This document shows, piece by piece, positions 11,591 through 22,209 of a stretch of DNA of 64,000 nucleotides. Source of the stretch: Glebionis coronaria (taxonomy: Eukaryota; Streptophyta; Magnoliopsida; Asterales; Asteraceae); contig CM046878.1 of assembly GCA_025667525.1 (NCBI GenBank), forward strand, positions 397,176,974-397,240,973, in the 5' to 3' direction. The notes beneath the pieces are model-generated. The model was not told the origin of the DNA. It was given only the letters and a program-made list of their open reading frames with translations, and searched no databases. The position numbers and the translations under genes were made by a program. The stretch's first letter is position 1; each line of letters starts with the position of its first letter.

Positions 11591-12417
11591 ACTCAATAGT
11601 CACTATAATTAACACCACACTGCCCCTCTTGGGAGTCTTGTATATATTTTTTTTTCTTTTCTTTATTTCTTTTTCTAGCCACTCATTTTTTTTTATAAGC
11701 CGCTCTTATTTTTCTTTATTCCTCACAAAGAAAGTTCAAAAGAATAAAAGGAAAAACACCCGCTAAGTATTGAGCATGACATAAGTCTAGTACACATAAA
11801 ACGTGCTAACTTAGAATCTTAAGACGTACTCATATCAACCATAAATGATTAGCCAAAAATGCATAAGAGATTACAAACCAATTAAAACCGTACTTGATTA
11901 TTTATTAACAATTATATACATGCGAAGAAATTAGAGGCAAAGAAGAGAAGGGTTTAGCCACAAGTAATTATCATGAAGTTTATCTAGCCCTTTTATACTT
12001 GCTTCAACTCTATCATTTCCCATTCTCCACAAATTTAAAATCTCAAATAATGAAATTGGTGGATGCTTAGCCTAACAGACCAATGAAGGACTACATGGTT
12101 AAGGATACTAGCTAGAGAATGCTAAGATAAGCAAACTCGGGTTGAGTCAAAATATCCATGGCGGGCCTAATATGTCAAAGAAGTCTAAACTTGTTAAAAC
12201 CATGTTTTATTATATTTTTTTCCTTTTATATATTTTGATGAACATAAAAGAAAAGATATATATACAATGCAAATGTGTTATGCAATTGAAAAATGATTGA
12301 TGCAAAAATTATGAATGCATATTTTTGGTGGCCAAAGTAGATCAAAAATTCGAAAAATGTTTGAAAAATTAATTTTCCATGTTATCATGAAGTTAAGGCA
12401 ATGGTCTAGGTAAGGTC

Positions 12418-12500
12418 ACTTCGATAGAAGTCTCCCCTACACTTAAGATAAACATTGTCCTCAATGTTTAAGAGTATTGGAGTGAACTCCCCTACACTTA
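12418..12500 (-). promoter_or_regulatory. NA-1 internal hairpin/polypurine module
   Basis: Minus-strand order: CATAAGTGTAGGGGAG (12502-12487); hairpin AAACATTG-AGGA-CAATGTTT (12469-12450); CTTAAGTGTAGGGGAG (12447-12431); hairpin ACTTC-TATC-GAAGT (12431-12418). The same order is found in ATH, NA-2 and NA-3. Confidence 0.75.
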
Positions 12501-12803
12501 TGACATTGATTACTTTGCTTAACCCAGGCTAAGGAAGAGACAACTAAAGGGTATTCATTTTAAGCACAAGTGTTTTATATCATGATAGAAAAACTAATCG
12601 AAGTGAACCAGATACACGGGCCTCCTCCATAAGCTCCAAGCATGAAATGTGAGAGAGCAACCCTAGAAACAAACACGAAAAGACGAAGAAAGGCACCCCT
12701 CCACTTCAACTCTACTATAACATCCTTTTAATTAAACCTAACCTATTGAAAATCTACTCTATGTTTTCTAACCTAGTTATTCAATGCTTGAGTTTTTTTA
12801 ACC

Positions 12804-12824
12804 CTAAGTCGCTAGCTCGACTCG
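12804..12824 (-). promoter_or_regulatory. NA-1 stop-proximal hairpin
   Basis: CGAGTCG...CGACTTAG about 180 nt past the ORF stop, imperfect on the 3' arm. The inner pair is G-C where ATH and NA-3 have A-T at the matching place. Confidence 0.55.
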
Positions 12825-13006
12825 GCCCCGAATTAGGTTGTCCTTGGGGAAACCATCATGGAGAATAAAGAATATCCACTTTGAAGCACGTCTCACATGA
12901 TACACTCAAACTTAGCACGTTGCCATTTACTATAAGATTTACCAAATCTGCCTCGATAAATGGAACGGTCCAACGTGTCTCAAGTTTGTCCAACATACGA
13001 AATCTC

Positions 13007-15406
13007 TCAAATAGGAAGAACCCCAGGATCAAATACAAAGTTTCCATCTCTACATTCGAACAACTCCAAAATAGGTAGCATCACCAAAGTAAGCTCATAC
13101 AAGAAGTCCATATCAATCGAAGGCACACTCTTAAGTGGAGTAGATGAAAACCAATTTTTCCCAAATTTATGTATCCCAGGATAAAAAACCTTTCCCTTCA
13201 TGGGAAAATAAGAAGATGAACTCGTATCAACCATATAAGATTCCCCCTTAGTGATCAAAACATCATGAGACAATGAAGGTGTAGGTATCAAAACATTCAT
13301 AACAATTATGTCCATATTAGGCTCATCATCATCATCAAAAGGTGGGTAATCTTCCATAGAAGGCATAGTGAAAGGAGGATCAAGATGAATAGTGTCTTGT
13401 GAATGAGGTGTAATCTCTATGTTCCCAAAAAGCAAGTTCTCACTAAGACGAATCTCCTCTTCCCAATTAGAATCACTATCATCAACCTCAATATCAATAT
13501 TAGCAAGATAAGCCTCTATGGTGTCATCAATATCCATATGAGAATCCATATCAAAGGTTTTGGGTTCTAAAGGTGCCATAGGTGAAAAAGGATCAATCTC
13601 TAAGAGTATAGGATCTTCATCAATAACCAACTTCAAGGGTGGAAGGGTGGGAATAGAAGGCTCAAAAGAAGGTATATTGAGAGAATCACTCAAAGGGATG
13701 ATATCATCATAAAAATCAATAGGTGCAACCTCAAAAACCGGTGAAGAAATGTCAATGAAAGGTTCTTCTTCTATGGACTCATCATTATGGTTTTCATTCA
13801 AAGCTTCAATCGAGGAGATAAGATTATAGACGTTTGATAAAACCTCTCGAATATGAACATCTTCCACTTCTTCTATATGATCAACATCATCATCCAAATT
13901 AGGAAGGTCATCTTGACATGAAAAGTCATCGGATGATAGATCATAAGATGCCTCACTAGAATTACAATCATCATCCTCTATATCTTGCATAAACTCTTCC
14001 TCAATCTCATTATCCCTTTCTTTGAACAATTCATCAAGATCAAAATCACCAAAATCACTAGTAGTAGCATGAAAGTCAACACGTGATGAAATCTCAATGT
14101 GATCATGAGGAGAAGTATCAATAGAAAGCTCGTCACATGGTTTAATGGAAATACCCTCAAACTCTCTTTGGATTGGGATAAGGTTCTCAACACTAGAAAC
14201 GGTTAATTCTTCTAAATTGGTGTTTGTATTAGTGCTAAGAGGCTCGTCCCCCATGGTTAAAGAGTCGGTGGGTGCCACGTGAGGTAAAGGTGATGAAGGT
14301 GTGTCATCATTAAGTGTCATACAACTCGAAGGTTCCTCAGCATCTTCATCTAATAATGGATCAGGCCTACGAGTAAAAGTAGTCATGTATTGTCCGTCTT
14401 CCTCGATTATAAGAGTCTTAAGGAAGAAATCATTTGAATATTTCCTGAGGCGACAAGAAAATTTGTTCAACGATTCACAATACAAATCACCGAATTCCTT
14501 GTCCTCATATTGCCGAGACTCAATTTCCTCTTCCTCAGTAGAGTTAATTAGTTCCTTTAACCATCGATTCGTGTCTTTCATTTCCTTGTAGCTCATGTTT
14601 TTCATACCATCAAGCATCTTATAAACGTCATCGTACGACTTGTTCATTTTCTCAAGTAAAGAATGAAACTTCTTGACATTATCAAGGACATAGGATGGCG
14701 GATCCCTCGGTCTACAATCATAACCATAATGGGGTGCGTTCCCACAAAACTCACATGAATAAGTCGAAGAATACGGTGGAGGTGGATTTCCATAATTAGG
14801 TGGATTATAGTTTTGAAAAGAGTCATGATTATGAAAGTTCTCATGATTGTAACCTTGAAAATTTCCTTTATTTTGAAAACCCTCATAATGTGAAAATCCT
14901 TGATTTTGAAAAGTATCTTGATTATGGCATGGAAAATTTTCATCATTTTGAAAGCCTTCATTGTTTGAAAATCCTTGATTATGAAAGGTTTCTTGATTAT
15001 AGCCTTGAAAAGTATCATTATTTTGAAAGCCTTCATTGTTTGAAAATCCTTGATTATGAAAGGTTTCTTGATTATAGCCTTGAAAAGTATCATTATTTTG
15101 AAAACCTTCATAATTGGAAAATCCTTGGTTTTGGTATGGCACATTAAAGGTTTGATCATGAAATGATGGTGGAGGTTGTGATGAAAAACCGGAATATCCC
15201 ATATAGTCATTACAATTGTAGTCCATTTGAGTGTTAGGTTGAAAACTAGGGTTCTCGGTTCCATTGTAAGCATATCCCTCCCCATAATAACCATTGTTTT
15301 GATCACATAAATAAGTATCGTGTGGACCACCACAAGTCGAACAAGGCGAATAATTAGCGTTGGCGGATCGTTGTTGCAAAATCTCCAACATGGAACGAGT
15401 ATCCAT
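13007..15406 (-). CDS. NA-1 protein: zinc knuckles, prion-like repeats, acidic middle, FDPG tail
   Basis: A 799-residue ORF; I place the start at the ATG 15406 (MDTRSM), since the frame further upstream has only non-ATG codons. Residues 22-34 hold CSTCGGPH....C, like the C-terminal knuckle of the ATH Gag (CEICGGPH....C). Residues 218-231 hold a canonical CX2CX4HX4C knuckle. Between them, about 94-193 is four copies of a 25-residue unit rich in Q, N, F, G and Y. Residues about 300-780 are acidic with many D/E and P/S. The last residues are VFDPGVLPI. No protease, RT or integrase motif is present. Nucleic-acid binding is likely from the knuckles; any role in particle assembly or packaging is my guess. 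Similar architecture is seen in NA-3 and NA-4. Confidence 0.8.
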   Translation of the reverse strand: MDTRSMLEILQQRSANANYSPCSTCGGPHDTYLCDQNNGYYGEGYAYNGTENPSFQPNTQMDYNCNDYMGYSGFSSQPPPSFHDQTFNVPYQNQGFSNYEGFQNNDTFQGYNQETFHNQGFSNNEGFQNNDTFQGYNQETFHNQGFSNNEGFQNDENFPCHNQDTFQNQGFSHYEGFQNKGNFQGYNHENFHNHDSFQNYNPPNYGNPPPPYSSTYSCEFCGNAPHYGYDCRPRDPPSYVLDNVKKFHSLLEKMNKSYDDVYKMLDGMKNMSYKEMKDTNRWLKELINSTEEEEIESRQYEDKEFGDLYCESLNKFSCRLRKYSNDFFLKTLIIEEDGQYMTTFTRRPDPLLDEDAEEPSSCMTLNDDTPSSPLPHVAPTDSLTMGDEPLSTNTNTNLEELTVSSVENLIPIQREFEGISIKPCDELSIDTSPHDHIEISSRVDFHATTSDFGDFDLDELFKERDNEIEEEFMQDIEDDDCNSSEASYDLSSDDFSCQDDLPNLDDDVDHIEEVEDVHIREVLSNVYNLISSIEALNENHNDESIEEEPFIDISSPVFEVAPIDFYDDIIPLSDSLNIPSFEPSIPTLPPLKLVIDEDPILLEIDPFSPMAPLEPKTFDMDSHMDIDDTIEAYLANIDIEVDDSDSNWEEEIRLSENLLFGNIEITPHSQDTIHLDPPFTMPSMEDYPPFDDDDEPNMDIIVMNVLIPTPSLSHDVLITKGESYMVDTSSSSYFPMKGKVFYPGIHKFGKNWFSSTPLKSVPSIDMDFLYELTLVMLPILELFECRDGNFVFDPGVLPI
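14828..15127 (-). repeat. Four 75-bp tandem repeats inside the NA-1 ORF
   Basis: The repeats encode four 25-residue units, each opening QGFS(N/H)(Y/N)EGFQN. The first two are almost identical and the third and fourth are diverged. They also create long spurious ORFs on both strands. Confidence 0.9.
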
Positions 15407-16202
15407 GTGTAACAAGGTGGCCGAATGTATATACAAGTATAATGACGTTTAAAAGCTTCCTCGGGGAAGGAAGTAATACACCAAAGGTGGTATGTTTACA
15501 CGCGTGCGAGTACACGTGTAAGTAAACACGAGGAATGAGGGAGTAGCCCTCATTCGACTTTTGAGAGAGAAGAGATTATCTCCCTCGAGGTTCGATATGA
15601 AATATCCACAAGAAAGTATATATATAATTACTACTTGGGTGCAAGACCTCCAATTAAGCCTTCCTTCTTAGAATACGCACTAGTGAACGGGGGGTTAGGT
15701 GGCGCGAAGCACTTAAGTACCTATTGACCCTTAGACGGCATTTTATAGCACGTCGCCTATCTATTCACTTTAGTAGTTTGTATTCTTCGAATTATTGCCA
15801 ATTGGAAGTATTTATCTATTCTTGCTTAATTAAATTGGATCGATACGCGTGTCAAGGACCGGAACGCCCCTCAACACGGTGTATTGCCTCGGCAATACTT
15901 ATGGAAGATATGTGTATTGGTTGTTCGTATATGTATACGTATCTACATATAATAATATATAAAAAATATTTTTGTATGTATTTGATTTTTTAAGAAAAAT
16001 ACAATATCTACGTAAAAAGCGATGAAAACGATATAATATATATTTTTGGGTGCAATCTCTTAGGAAAAAGATTGCTTTTTGGTTTTTTTATTTTTTTGGT
16101 TCAATTCTTTAGGAAAAGAATTGATTTTGTGATTTTTTATTTTTTTGTATTTTTATCTTTTTGATTTTTTTTATGTTTTTGATTTATAATACGTAAAAAT
16201 AA

Positions 16203-16219
16203 CGTTCACAAAGTGAACG
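16203..16219 (-). promoter_or_regulatory. NA-1 leader palindrome hairpin
   Basis: CGTTCAC-TTT-GTGAACG on the minus strand, preceded by GGGATC and followed by TTATT, about 53 nt downstream of the primer site. The same structure occurs in NA-3, ATH and, weakened, NA-2. Confidence 0.7.
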
Positions 16220-16271
16220 GATCCCAAAATCCAATCGTCTTACTCGAAATCGTTAATCTTCACGAAAAGAA

Positions 16272-16286
16272 CCGGCAGCGGCGCCA
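16272..16286 (-). promoter_or_regulatory. NA-1 primer binding site, tRNA-Asp type
   Basis: TGGCGCCGCTGCCGG on the minus strand begins two bases after the 5' LTR end. TGGCGCC-type sites complementary to tRNA-Asp are known for Athila elements. Confidence 0.8.
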
Positions 16287-16288
16287 TT

Positions 16289-19047
16289 TAATATTTCATT
16301 TTTAAGTCTAGTTGTCTTCTCAGCTCGATTCGAATTGATATAACGTTTTCTAGGAAAGACTCAATTGTTTTTGGTTAACAAAAGATTATTTGGTATTTAA
16401 GCTACTTGACAAACAAAACACTTAAAAAGGTAAAAATAGCTATATACGTAACCCTACTACGCTAAAACATATTGCAATTACATCAATTAAATGCACAAGA
16501 TATTAAAACGGAAAATACAAATTTAACTACAAACACAAATTTACAAAATACAAAATATTACACTATATCTATTTAAGTAAAAATACAAATTTGATAAAAT
16601 GTAAATCTAATTTTGTAAAAACTAAAAATACAATCTATATAAAATCTAAATCAACGTTCATACAATTTCTTAAAAAAACGACTAACCCAAAACTGAAAAG
16701 TCTATTTAATGAGTTCACTAACTAGCCCACTAAACTAATCCAACAACAGTTAATGAGTCTGTTACTAGTTTAACTAACCTAACGAATTTGGACTAACAGT
16801 GAAACGATTTTAACAGAATTATTTAACTGCCAGGGACCTACAGCTCTACATTTAACCTGACAACCTAACAGAACATGTAACGACCCAGATGTCACTCTAA
16901 CTTTGGGCTGTGACTGTAATGAGAGCATATAAAGTGGAGGAGTAAAGTTGTACTTACATAAAACTTGATAAAAGTGGAATAAACCAACAGCCTATTTTCA
17001 CAGTACATTCATTCTTCCATTTTTATTTCTAGTTCTATCAACTGAGCTTAAAACCAAATCTTATCTATAAGCTGTTTCAATGAAACAATGTAGAAAATCC
17101 AAACTAATACAAAGCTTATAACAAGCAATATCAAAGATGAATCAAATTCAAGTCAAAATTCGGTTAACATACCACTTAATAGCAGACTGGATCGAGCAAA
17201 TTGCTAATAAAATCTACACTACAACTTGCTGCTACGAATTTATACTATAGCTAAAATATGCAGAAAATGAAAATGTGAATCAACCTGCATCCGAAATCAG
17301 CCCGCTGAGTCGAAGGTCAACGCTGAGTTGCCTTATCACTAGCACTGAAATCGAAGCTACTTGAACCACCAGTTACGGAGCTAATCTTACTGCTGAACGG
17401 AACTACGATCATTACATCTACAAATCTGCTTAATCATTTCAGCAACAAATCCAAATACCTGCAAAGTCAGATCAAAACAAGAAACAAATACGAAGAATAA
17501 CCAAACTATCCTTCCAAACTGAAACCTGCTAGACTGATAACCAAACGAGCCAAAACTGGACAAAATCTTCGATACTTAATCCTATATGATCTGATCTAAA
17601 ATGATCGATTTCTACGGACTAACTCAACCAATCTTTAACTGATTGCATAAGCTATTCCATTTAACTGAATTCTAACAAAAACTTTTGAAAAGAACTTTTA
17701 TTTACTTTTAAGAACTAATGAACAGTAACTCAAGATTTGTATAACAAAGCTTGTAAAATCTCATAAGCTGGAAAACCAAACAGAATGAACGATCAATAAT
17801 CTTGTAAAAGCTTATAACAGAAAACTTTTAAACTGTAAGCTCCTCTTATAAGCTCATTTGAGCTTATCTTTCTGAAAAGCTATAAACCTGTGTGAACAGT
17901 AACTGAAACTCACCAAATGCCTAACTAAACTGATTATCAGAAACATATAAACGCTGAAACTAAATGGCTTGCACCAGCACCTAATCTATTCGATCTCGAA
18001 CATAAATTCAAAGAAAAGCTTCTCATTAACTAATACCAATTCCAAACTAACCACGAACTACCTCGTGAACAGTAAAGGTAACGGAAGAAAAATGAAACTT
18101 TAGATGAAGAGAATAAGAAAGATTGAAGAATTCATTAATGGTGGAAAATGTAACATTCGGTTATAACAGAAAACTCATTCGGTTACAAGACTGAATTAAA
18201 GCTTGGAAAACTGATTAACAGAAAGTAGTTACAAGAGTTTAACTAATCTACTCCTAAGAGCTAAACTAATTAACTATGTGAAAAACTACACCTAAGCTAA
18301 CCGCTTGAAGTGATGGCCATCGTCTTCTATTTATAGGCTCGAGAGGAGGTGGGATGACGTGTTCTATCCAGTCAGTAACTGCCACGTGTAAAATACGAGA
18401 ATAAACTTCGTCTTCATTCTTCATCACATTTGGGCGTTTCTTTGTCTTTAACTTTTGCTCTAATTGAGTTATATCTTCATGTAGAGGGAAGGAAGATGAG
18501 TGTTTTTGTAGTTATAATCATTGGCTGATTCTTCATGGTTCGTTTGTTATTTGAGTTTGCAGGTTTTGGAGATAGAAAAGAGATAAGATAACCGTTTCTC
18601 TCTCTTGACTTGGAGAAGAAGAAGACGCGTCTGTTTTTGTGTTTGTGTGTTGACCAGTTTGGTCAATGTGACCAAGTTAAGTAAATACTTTTCCATTTAT
18701 TTTGCTATTTAGTCCTTCCACTTTTTATCCTTCTCAAATGTGTATTAAAGCTTTTAAGTAATCACTTTTTCCATCCTTTATCTTAATGAAAAGTGTATGC
18801 TAAGCCCTCGATCTTTGAAGTAGTGACAAGTAAGGTCCTTGAAAGCATCTTTCGTCTTTTTCTTCGTCTTTTCATCAAATAAATCCTTGAAAGCTCGTGT
18901 TTGTCTCAAATGTACCTATATTACCTGAAAATTACACAAACACAAAATACACACGTAATTCTGATAATTTACAGTTAAATATTATGTATTTGACTGTGTT
19001 TTGAGTGGTTTATGGATCATTATTGATGAGTGTTTTCACACTTATCA
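16289..19047 (-). repeat. NA-1 5' LTR
   Basis: 2759 bp. A minus-strand TATA box TATAAATA at 18335-18328 is the likely promoter of the element. It ends at 19047, followed by the duplication GAGAG. Confidence 0.92.
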
Positions 19048-19211
19048 GAGAGCTTTGATTTTGATCGTGAATCCTACGTGTTGTGTTCGTGTTTATACCT
19101 TCCTTGATTCTACCTCTTTCGGTATATTTAAAAACTTTAATTTCTTATTTTATTTTTCAAGAAATCATTAATGAATCAATCAAGAAAAAAATGAATGTAT
19201 TGAAATGGTGT

Positions 19212-19560
19212 TTGGCTTATTTACTGTTCGGCCTATTTACTGTTCGGCTTATTTACTGTTCGGCTTATTACTGTTCAGCTTATTTACTGTTGAGCTTATT
19301 TACTGTTCGGCTTATTTACTGTTCGGCTTAATTACTGTTCGGCTTATTTACTGTTCGGGTTATTTGACTGTTCAAATTATTTGACTTTTGGCTTATTTAA
19401 AAAAGGGCTTAATTAATTTTGGCTTATTAAAAGTTGGCTTATCAAGGTTAAGCTTATTTAAAATTGGCTTATTAAGTTTAGACTTAATTAATATTGGCTT
19501 ATTAATTCATGACTTATAAAAATTTGCTTATCAAGTAATCGGCTTATTAATATCGACTAA
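19212..19560. repeat. GGCTTATTTACTGTTC tandem array
   Basis: Eight or so near-perfect copies of a 16-17-bp unit GGCTTATTTACTGTTC at 19212-19370 grade into looser GGCTTATTAA-type words up to about 19560. It lies in the TK1 LTR. Confidence 0.85.
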
Positions 19561-19640
19561 TTGATTTCGGTTTATTTAATTAAAACCGTTATATAATGAA
19601 ACAAGTTAAATTACCTACGTAAATTAAAACGAGCTAATTA

Positions 19641-19995
19641 TCTATTTATGGAAACCTGCTATATTAAGAATGTTACTATTTATGGAAACCTGCTATTTTT
19701 AGAAAGTTACTATTTATGAAAACCTGCTATATTTAGGAAGTTACTATTTATGGAGACCTGCTCTATTTCGGAAGTTACTATTTATGGAAACTTGCTATAT
19801 TTAGGAAGTTACTATTTATGGAAATCTGCTATATTTAAAACGTTACTATTTATGAAAACCTGCTATATTTAGAAAGTTACTATTTATGGAAAACTGCTAT
19901 TTTTGGAAAATTACTATATATGGAAACCTGCTATTTTTGAAAAGTTACTATTTATGGAAACCTGCTATTAGAAAGTTACTATTTATGGAAACATC
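19641..19995. repeat. 34-bp tandem array in TK1 LTR
   Basis: About eleven copies of a 34-bp unit that begins TATTTATGGAAACCTGC and ends AGAAAGTTAC, with scattered substitutions and one shortened copy near the end. TK2 has a shorter, degraded version at 42537-42690. Confidence 0.9.
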
Positions 19996-20447
19996 ATGGT
20001 ATAACAATACGCGAATTATGAAACACTTTAATCAAGAAAACATGAACGTATAACATTATGGAAAGCTACTAAAATTAGAAAACTACTCAAGAAGGAAAAA
20101 CACGATAAATCATGAACAAGTAACTTATACCATGAACAAGTAACTCATACCATCAACAAGAAACTCATAGACTTCCTTTAACATGTAGATCACGTGAAGT
20201 TGGAGTAGTTCATTTCCGTTATCCATCTCTCTCACTGCTTATTGGCCACAAGGTACGGATATCCCGTCCTTTTAGTAAGGACATTCATTACTTTTCATGA
20301 TTAGGATTCCCCGATTGTTATGCCACATGTTCTCCCTATTTTCATGTTATAGATCTTTTCATGACTGCTATGTTCCCATTAGTTTTATTTCATGACCCAC
20401 ATATTGCCCGAGCTATTTACATGCATGACCATGATATACATGATTTG

Positions 20448-22169
20448 TGATACTCTCATTTTCAATGGGTTCAGATTATGTCTCGATATCCTCTCGAATT
20501 GATCTCGGCCTTAAGTGGAATGATTGTTCTTGGTTACTAAGAAAAAGGGTTTGGTTTTCTAATATACTAAATGTTAAAATGTACTTAAAATGAAAACTTA
20601 AATCAAAGACAATTACTTTAATGACAATTAATAAAAACTTGAATTAAAATTAAAATTAAGATTAAAATTAAAATTAAAATTACAGTTAAAATATAAATTG
20701 TGAGATAAAAATGAAGAAACAGAAATACTAAAGAAACAATAATAATAAAAGATGCTCAAAAGAAAACTGATTTGGAAGTTCTAACCTTGATTCGGAACTT
20801 TGCTCATCCGGAACTTTTCACTCGGAAGTCTTCATTCGGAACTTTTAGAAATCCTTCACTCGGAACTTGTTGATCCGGAAGTTCGTCCGGAACTTTTGGT
20901 CCGGAAGTTTATTCGGAAGAAATGGAAGAAATGAAAATAAGACTCATTCGGAACTTAAACAGCAAACGTTCATTCGGAACTTTTCACTCATCCGGAACTT
21001 TCAGTTCATTCGGAACTTTTGACTCATCCGGAACTTTCAGTTCATCCGGAAGTTTAAAAGATAAAAATTGATTCGGAACTTTTTATTCACCCGGAACTAT
21101 TGGTTCATCCGGAACTTCAGTTCATTCGGAAGATTAGGTTCATCCGGAACTTTCAGTTCGTTCGGAAGTTTTCAACTGATTCAGAACTTTTAAAGGGAAA
21201 CTCAATCGGCACTTTTCAAAAACATGTTCATTCGGAACTTTGGTGTTCATCCGGAACTTTGGTGTTCATCCAGAAGTTTGGGAAACCCAGATACAGTAAC
21301 TATCCCGAAGAACAGGGGAGATCAATTTTAATCCAAAAATCACCAAGTTTTTCACCAAAAACTTAAATAAACTAATCACTAAGCATCCACTAACCATAAA
21401 CTACAAATCCCATCAACAAAAACATAAAACCCAACAACTTTTGAAGATCAAAACTCAATAAAATAAGAACTTAAGAACTTGAAAGAAAAGATGATGATGA
21501 ACAAGATTAAATGGAAAGATTAAACAAGAACTTGTATTGATGATTACTGTTTTAACAATCACAAAACAAGAATGAAAATTACAAGATTGAAAAATCAAAG
21601 ATCAAAATCACCAAACACCCTAGTGGTGTTGGTGATGGTACGAAACAGAAAAGAGAGAAAAATGGGGAAAGAAAAACTAAAAAAAACTAACTGGATGGAA
21701 AGTGTGAAGGGTGGACTATATATAGGCTTGTCTTTTGGTTGGTGAGTGGGCTTTCTCCCGTTCTTCTTGTCTTCTCGTCTTTTCAGAAAAGTTGACGTTT
21801 TCGATTCTGATTCGGGATTTGTCGTCGATCAAATTCAACTCGTCTTTTAATTTCTTCGTTTAATAGACTTGAGTTTCTTCGACTTTTGTAAATCTTCCAT
21901 CTTTGGTCCTTTTCTTCGATAAATCTTCGAATAGGCCCAGTGACTTCAAATCTTTTGCATCTCTTGGACAATAGACTTCATCTTGAGTCTTTTTCTTCGA
22001 TAAATCCCGTGCAATCCCATGTTTCCTCCATTATCCATCCGGTCGGCTCTGAAAACACAATAAACACAAAAACCACGCATAATTCCAAACAAATGATATT
22101 AAATACGTGTTTTGGTCTTGTTTTAGCCAGAATTAAGTGGTAAAAGGATGGGTGTTTACACACCTATCA
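20448..22169 (-). repeat. ATH 3' LTR
   Basis: On the minus strand it starts TGATAGGTG (22169) and ends GAGTATCA (20448). A TATA box lies near 21717-21724. It carries the TTCCG array at 20791-21272. Confidence 0.93.
20791..21272 (-). repeat. TTCCG array in ATH 3' LTR
   Basis: More than 25 copies of AGTTCCG(A/G)A-type words, read on the minus strand, are separated by 8-20 bp of varied sequence. It lies about 0.45 kb downstream of the TATA box, hence in the transcribed part of the LTR. The partner copy is 30342-30826. Confidence 0.85.
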
Positions 22170-22209
22170 AATCCCCTACACTTAACCATTGCCATGCCCT
22201 CATGCAATG
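22170..22209 (-). promoter_or_regulatory. ATH terminal hairpin and polypurine tract
   Basis: Minus strand: stem CATTGC/GCAATG (mispaired bases inside the loop), then GTTAAGTGTAGGGGATT directly before the LTR start TGATAGG. Confidence 0.8.

Larger units (their letters stand above)
10837..13006 (-). other. NA-1 3' untranslated region
   Basis: About 2.2 kb without coding capacity. Read 5' to 3' on the minus strand it holds the stop-proximal hairpin (12824-12804), the internal hairpin/polypurine module (12500-12418), AT-rich sequence, and the terminal module (10876-10837). Much of it is alignable with the 3' regions of ATH and NA-2. Confidence 0.75.
15407..16288 (-). other. NA-1 leader
   Basis: 882 nt from the primer site to the ATG. 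It contains the primer site, the palindromic leader hairpin, and AT-rich and T-rich sequence. No coding region I can support. Confidence 0.65.
8077..19047 (-). mobile_element. NA-1: non-autonomous Athila-type LTR element with one non-pol ORF
   Basis: Two LTRs of 2760 and 2759 bp flank a 5.45-kb interior. The element is bounded by a perfect 5-bp duplication GAGAG (8072-8076 and 19048-19052). It has a tRNA-Asp-type primer site, a polypurine tract and one 799-residue ORF. There is no gag, RT, RNase H or integrase. By eye the LTRs differ at roughly 17 positions plus a few 1-bp indels (about 0.6 percent), so the insertion is recent. LTR ends are TG...TA rather than TG...CA. Confidence 0.92.
19053..20447 (+). 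repeat. TK1 5' LTR, segment 2
   Basis: Lies between NA-1 and ATH. Its later part (AAGGTACGGAT.TCCCGTCCTTT.AGTA.GGACATT and following) matches TK2 42940-43010, which identifies it as LTR sequence. It ends in ATTTG (20443-20447), the ATH target duplication. Confidence 0.8.

Noticed and set aside
14644..15333. 229-residue minus-strand ORF and a plus-strand ORF across the same repeats
   Set aside because: Shadows of the 75-bp repeats in the NA-1 ORF; composition (I, M, F and K rich) is not protein-like.
19083..19331. ORF ending in repeats of YCSAYLL-type residues
   Set aside because: Produced by the GGCTTATTTACTGTTC tandem array in the TK1 LTR.
20791..21272. Possible CRISPR-like array or heat-shock elements
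   Set aside because: Units are 8-10 bp with irregular spacers, in a plant LTR. Some GAA..TTC pairs occur, but not in regular trimers, so I do not call heat-shock elements.
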